A DNA stretch of 64,000 bases from Leptospira sp. GIMC2001 (GTDB lineage: Bacteria > Spirochaetota > Leptospiria > Leptospirales > Leptospiraceae): contig NZ_CP115469.1 in assembly GCF_028462125.1 (NCBI RefSeq), positions 19,037 through 83,036 on the forward strand. The letters are read 5' to 3'. Under the pieces are notes generated by a model. The model ran no database searches, was not told the DNA's origin, and was given only the letters and a program-made list of their open reading frames with translations. Within the stretch, counting starts at the first letter, position 1. Each line of letters opens with the position of its first letter. Shown here one piece after another: positions 61,147-64,000 of this stretch. A program made the translations under genes and the position numbers.

Positions 61147-62210
61147 TGAGGCTGTCCTTTAATCACACGTTTTACCCACAGATCACCAATAGAATATTCA
61201 TTCAACCAATCACCTAGATCATCAGACCCAAGTCGCCTAAAAACCGATTGATTATTTTCTTTATCAACAGTAATTATATCCTCTGCTTCGAAATTGTTTA
61301 GTAAAGTGACGGACTGAGTTGAAACGATAATTTGACAATCTTTAGCTGCTGCTGATTTTAATAGACCAGATAGTTTAACAATAGCCATTGGATGTAATCC
61401 CAATTCAGGTTCATCGATAATTATTACTTTGGGCAAGGAAGGTTGCATTAACAATGTTACTAAAGCTATAAACCTCAAGCTTCCATCGGATAAGTGATTT
61501 GCATTAAAATACATTTCAGGATGTTCTTTCTCTATCCATTCCAACAGTATTTTTTCCTCATTTAGCAAAGTTGGTGACAATGCAAAACTTTCAAAAAAAG
61601 GGACCACTGATTCAATCACCTTTTCAATTCTCTTAAATACAATAGGATGCTTTTCTTGCAAATAATATAAATAAGCAGGAAGGTTGCCACCGTCTTCTCT
61701 TAAGGTTCTGTTATCGTTTACATTTGCGCTTGAACGCATTGGAGCCGAAATGCTCGTATCATGAAAATGATAAATTTTATAACTTTTTAGGTGGTTTCTA
61801 AGATATTTATCTCTAAATGTAGTAGAGCTTTTAATTCTACTCTCTTTAATGTTTATGTTAGAGTTTGATTGGCGGCCTTGAGCAGGGTAATAATAACTTT
61901 TTTCTTCAGATATAAAAAAAGTACCCTCTTCTGAAGGTTTGAGGTTAAAAGAGTAGCCGTTATCACCAAACTTTAAATGACCTGTAACTTCACTTGAATT
62001 TTTTCGCCCATAATGGAGTATATTATCGACTCCACTTTTTAAAGAAAACTCCTGTAATCTACCTTCGTAGACATTATTAACTAAATTAAAAAAGGAAATA
62101 AAATTTGATTTTCCTACTCCATTTGAACCTATAAGAATATTGATCGGTCTTAACTCGATGTCTAATTCTTTGATAGATTTAAATCCCTGTATTTTTATAC
62201 TTTCTAGCAT
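61143..62210 (-). CDS. AAA/ABC-type ATPase of an OLD-like pair
   Basis: The 355-residue protein has Walker A SNGVGKSNFISF at about 28-40, a D-loop/signature region LSDGSLRFIAL near 240, and Walker B KVIIIDEPELGLHP near 263. It is the first gene of a two-gene unit with the DUF4276 Toprim protein. The layout matches ATPase sensors of PARIS-like or OLD-like antiphage systems. Confidence 0.75.
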   Translation of the reverse strand: MLESIKIQGFKSIKELDIELRPINILIGSNGVGKSNFISFFNLVNNVYEGRLQEFSLKSGVDNILHYGRKNSSEVTGHLKFGDNGYSFNLKPSEEGTFFISEEKSYYYPAQGRQSNSNINIKESRIKSSTTFRDKYLRNHLKSYKIYHFHDTSISAPMRSSANVNDNRTLREDGGNLPAYLYYLQEKHPIVFKRIEKVIESVVPFFESFALSPTLLNEEKILLEWIEKEHPEMYFNANHLSDGSLRFIALVTLLMQPSLPKVIIIDEPELGLHPMAIVKLSGLLKSAAAKDCQIIVSTQSVTLLNNFEAEDIITVDKENNQSVFRRLGSDDLGDWLNEYSIGDLWVKRVIKGQPQ

Positions 62211-62405
62211 TTCTTTGCGTTGAGAAAATCAATTCTCAAATATTCTAGGTGCGAAAAATATTCCAAAAAAAAGACTAAGAATCTTTTGTAAGCTGTATTA
62301 AAATTATTAATTAAGTAAAGAGAAATGAAATTCAAAGGGTGGAATGAAATTTTAATATTTAAGTTCATAGGTTGTTTGAGTTCCCTATTGTACTAAACTT
62401 CTAAA

Positions 62406-62687
62406 TCAGGCACACTCTGCAAAATCTGCTATTTTCAATTCAACTCTGTTTAGAATACCCACAAGAGATTCATACTTGATCTTTCTTCTACCATTAGGTT
62501 CATAAACTATAAAAGGAATCGGCTCTTTAATATTAGGAAACGTATGATAAATCATGACCCAATCCATTTTAAAACCAACTCTTGTTTCTTTTTCAACATC
62601 AGTTCCCATTCCGGGAAAGGCATTTTCAAGTTTTTCCCGAACGCAGTCATAATTATAGTATTTAGGCTTTTTGATTAAGAGCGTCAT
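62406..62687 (-). CDS. Small hypothetical protein, 93 aa
   Basis: Mixed alpha/beta protein without a known motif, overlapping the upstream gene by 26 nt. It is the downstream member of a two-gene unit. It could be a toxin-antitoxin-like partner, though nothing specific supports this. Confidence 0.45.
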   Translation of the reverse strand: MTLLIKKPKYYNYDCVREKLENAFPGMGTDVEKETRVGFKMDWVMIYHTFPNIKEPIPFIVYEPNGRRKIKYESLVGILNRVELKIADFAECA

Positions 62688-63180
62688 CTTCAGTGAATTT
62701 TCGATTATTTTGAAATGTTTGCTTTAGAATTTCAAAGTCCACTTTTAGTTCCGCATTCTTTTCTCTTTCGTCCGCAACTTCTTGTCTTAGACCGTCCACT
62801 TCTTTCTCAAGCTTATGATTATGCTTTACTTCTGGATCACCTAACAAGAAACTTAAACGTCTATACAATACCCAGAAAGAATCCATCTCTGTTCTTTCCA
62901 AGTAACGATCAATAGTATTTACACTCACTTGATCTTTTGAAATGTAATCATGAATAATTGACTGAAGATCTTCTTTGGCTGAGTCAACATTGTGAGAAGT
63001 TGCAAAAAGTCCCAATTCTAGAGCAACCGCAGTGAACGCATCTTCTTCATCAATTCCTTTGTCTTTATAAACTAAATAATGAATTTTAAGATTTGCAAAC
63101 GCTTCATAGTTCCATGATTTTCCAATTAGAACTATATCACCTATTTTAAGATCGTGTTCCAATTTATTTAGTACAGACAT
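62662..63180 (-). CDS. Hypothetical protein with C-terminal coiled coil, 172 aa
   Basis: The protein has a helical N-terminal domain (YEAFANLKIHYLVYKDKGI) and a coiled coil at about 120-160. It is coupled to the 93-residue gene. Function unknown; not obviously defence-related. Confidence 0.45.
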   Translation of the reverse strand: MSVLNKLEHDLKIGDIVLIGKSWNYEAFANLKIHYLVYKDKGIDEEDAFTAVALELGLFATSHNVDSAKEDLQSIIHDYISKDQVSVNTIDRYLERTEMDSFWVLYRRLSFLLGDPEVKHNHKLEKEVDGLRQEVADEREKNAELKVDFEILKQTFQNNRKFTEDDALNQKA

Positions 63181-63500
63181 TCGTCTCTATTCCTTTTTAA
63201 GCCCTAAGCTTGTTTCGTTTTGCTTCTTTCCAAAGCTTTCTATATTTCTCTATCGGTTTAAAATTCTCTGAGCAAAGTGATTTTGCCACACGTTTGAGAA
63301 TTCTTATTAAAATCCTAACCAGTGGAAGAATTTATCGGCCTGACTACGCGACCACCACATCTTCCTATATTTGAGACCGCTGGCAATCTTTTTTTGATAC
63401 ACTTTTTTATCTTATTTGATACAAAATAGCTAATTAAACCCATTTCTGATCAAAACTTGAAGAAGACATTTTCGCATTCTATGTAAAGTAATAACCCATC
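63181..63500. other. Intergenic region with direct repeats TTTGATACA
   Basis: No gene of credible length is seen. TTTGATACA occurs twice (63393-63401 and 63415-63423) with a 22-nt period, two helical turns apart, in an AT-rich promoter-like stretch. It could be a binding site controlling the leftward genes at 62.4-63.2 kb. Confidence 0.35.
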
Positions 63501-63695
63501 CTAACCTTCTATCCCCTTTCCTAGCAATACATCGGAGAAAGAAATTAAATCCTCTAGGAAATCCTCCCTTTTAGAAAGTGCTCCGATTTTACCCATGGAT
63601 TCCAAAATTTCATTTTTTATACAATCGCTCCTTCGAGCGGAGACCAACAACTCTAATTGGATGTCATAAAGCATAGACAGCACATCTTTTTCCAT
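63501..63695 (-). CDS. Small hypothetical protein, 64 aa
   Basis: Short, charged and helical product with a plausible start at 63695. It may be a small regulatory or antitoxin-type protein. No family recognised and no strong Shine-Dalgarno, so confidence is low. Confidence 0.35.
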   Translation of the reverse strand: MEKDVLSMLYDIQLELLVSARRSDCIKNEILESMGKIGALSKREDFLEDLISFSDVLLGKGIEG

Positions 63696-63803
63696 GTCGG
63701 TACATTATCATGGGGGCAGGACAAAATACTATACATTTGTTTTGCAACGTTATAAAAAATTAATGACCGTTATTGATGCGACATAATCGGCATTAGGTTG
63801 GTC

Positions 63804-63829
63804 TACCCTACCCTACCACAGATAGGGTA
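63804..63829. promoter_or_regulatory. TACCCTA repeats with inverted TAGGGTA
   Basis: Two overlapping TACCCTA units (63804-63815) face one TAGGGTA (63823-63829) across 7 nt. It lies in a 305-nt gap at the window edge that otherwise holds only AT-rich sequence. It could be an operator, iteron or partition-type site; there is no direct support. Confidence 0.35.
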
Positions 63830-64000
63830 TAAATAATCCAGAATACAATTTATAAAAATGCTCATGCTATTTCCTCCTTTTTAATTAAAAAAGATTTTTT
63901 CAATGAGACATAAAATAAATCCAAAAACGTGTAAAAAATTTTACCTCTATTTGGAATTAAAATTTTGCATTAATGAAGTCTGATTATAAATTTGCAATAC

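Noticed and set aside
63195..63290. GTG-started ORF of about 30 codons ending in a basic helix
   Set aside because: Too short, no Shine-Dalgarno and no neighbour coupling; could be a remnant but cannot be supported.
1..64000. tRNA genes, rRNA genes, CRISPR arrays and an integrase
   Set aside because: None was seen on reading both strands; the absence of an integrase in this window does not exclude one outside it.

Overview
This window looks like a contractile-tailed (myovirus-type) prophage or phage-plasmid of a spirochaete, most probably Leptospira. The pointers are the AT-rich composition, several lipoproteins with relaxed spirochaete-like lipoboxes (LFHC, IPFC, IANC, SMSC), and a gene set of the kind seen in leptospiral myophages. 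No integrase, terminase, ParA, tRNA, rRNA or CRISPR array is visible. The terminase and portal genes presumably lie outside the window.

Layout. Positions 86-21505 (+) carry head and tail genes: a large multidomain protein (PBECR nuclease plus LPD1 metallopeptidase-like domain), small membrane proteins, decoration-like proteins, prohead protease, scaffold, major capsid protein, a second giant protein (pyrophosphatase-like plus ParB-like), neck proteins, tail sheath and tube, tail-assembly chaperones with a probable frameshift, tape measure and spike. Positions 21544-25938 (-) are an inverted baseplate block with a lipoprotein. Positions 26028-33111 (+) hold baseplate J, tail fibre and its chaperone, an SGNH-like lipoprotein and a lysis cassette (YkuD-like enzyme, holin-like and spanin-like proteins). 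Positions 33108-47827 (-) are the early region: ASCH, DUF488, Dam, a replication-type winged helix, HNH, MmcB-like, RusA-like, DUF5131, ParB-like, SbcC/SbcD-like nuclease, a probable annealing protein, a BRO/KilAC antirepressor and a Cro-like regulator. A divergent repressor starts at 47929.

From about 48.3 to 63.2 kb lies an accessory island, almost all on the minus strand. It holds defence-like genes (HEPN plus DUF262, Mrr-type nuclease, ATPase plus Toprim/DUF4276, DUF2971, membrane proteins), a cysteine-rich secreted peptide, an ATPase gene split by an IS256-family element with a perfect 9-bp target duplication, and a type IIG restriction-modification remnant. Its western half is separated by two families of imperfect palindromic repeats that resemble integron attC sites. 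One family also carries a decayed copy of the 3' end of a phage repressor gene.

Three signals tie the phage together. The first is a recurring late-promoter motif, CTTG-N22-T(T/A)GTCC, at the head of each late operon; it usually ends 6-9 nt before a start codon that has no Shine-Dalgarno, which suggests leaderless transcripts. The second is an F-x-K-S/G peptide motif repeated through the head-module proteins, which may be the prohead-protease recognition site or a packaging tag. The third is a TGTCTCA-N3-TGAGACA palindrome near early and late gene starts, which may be an operator. All functions here are inferred from sequence reading alone.
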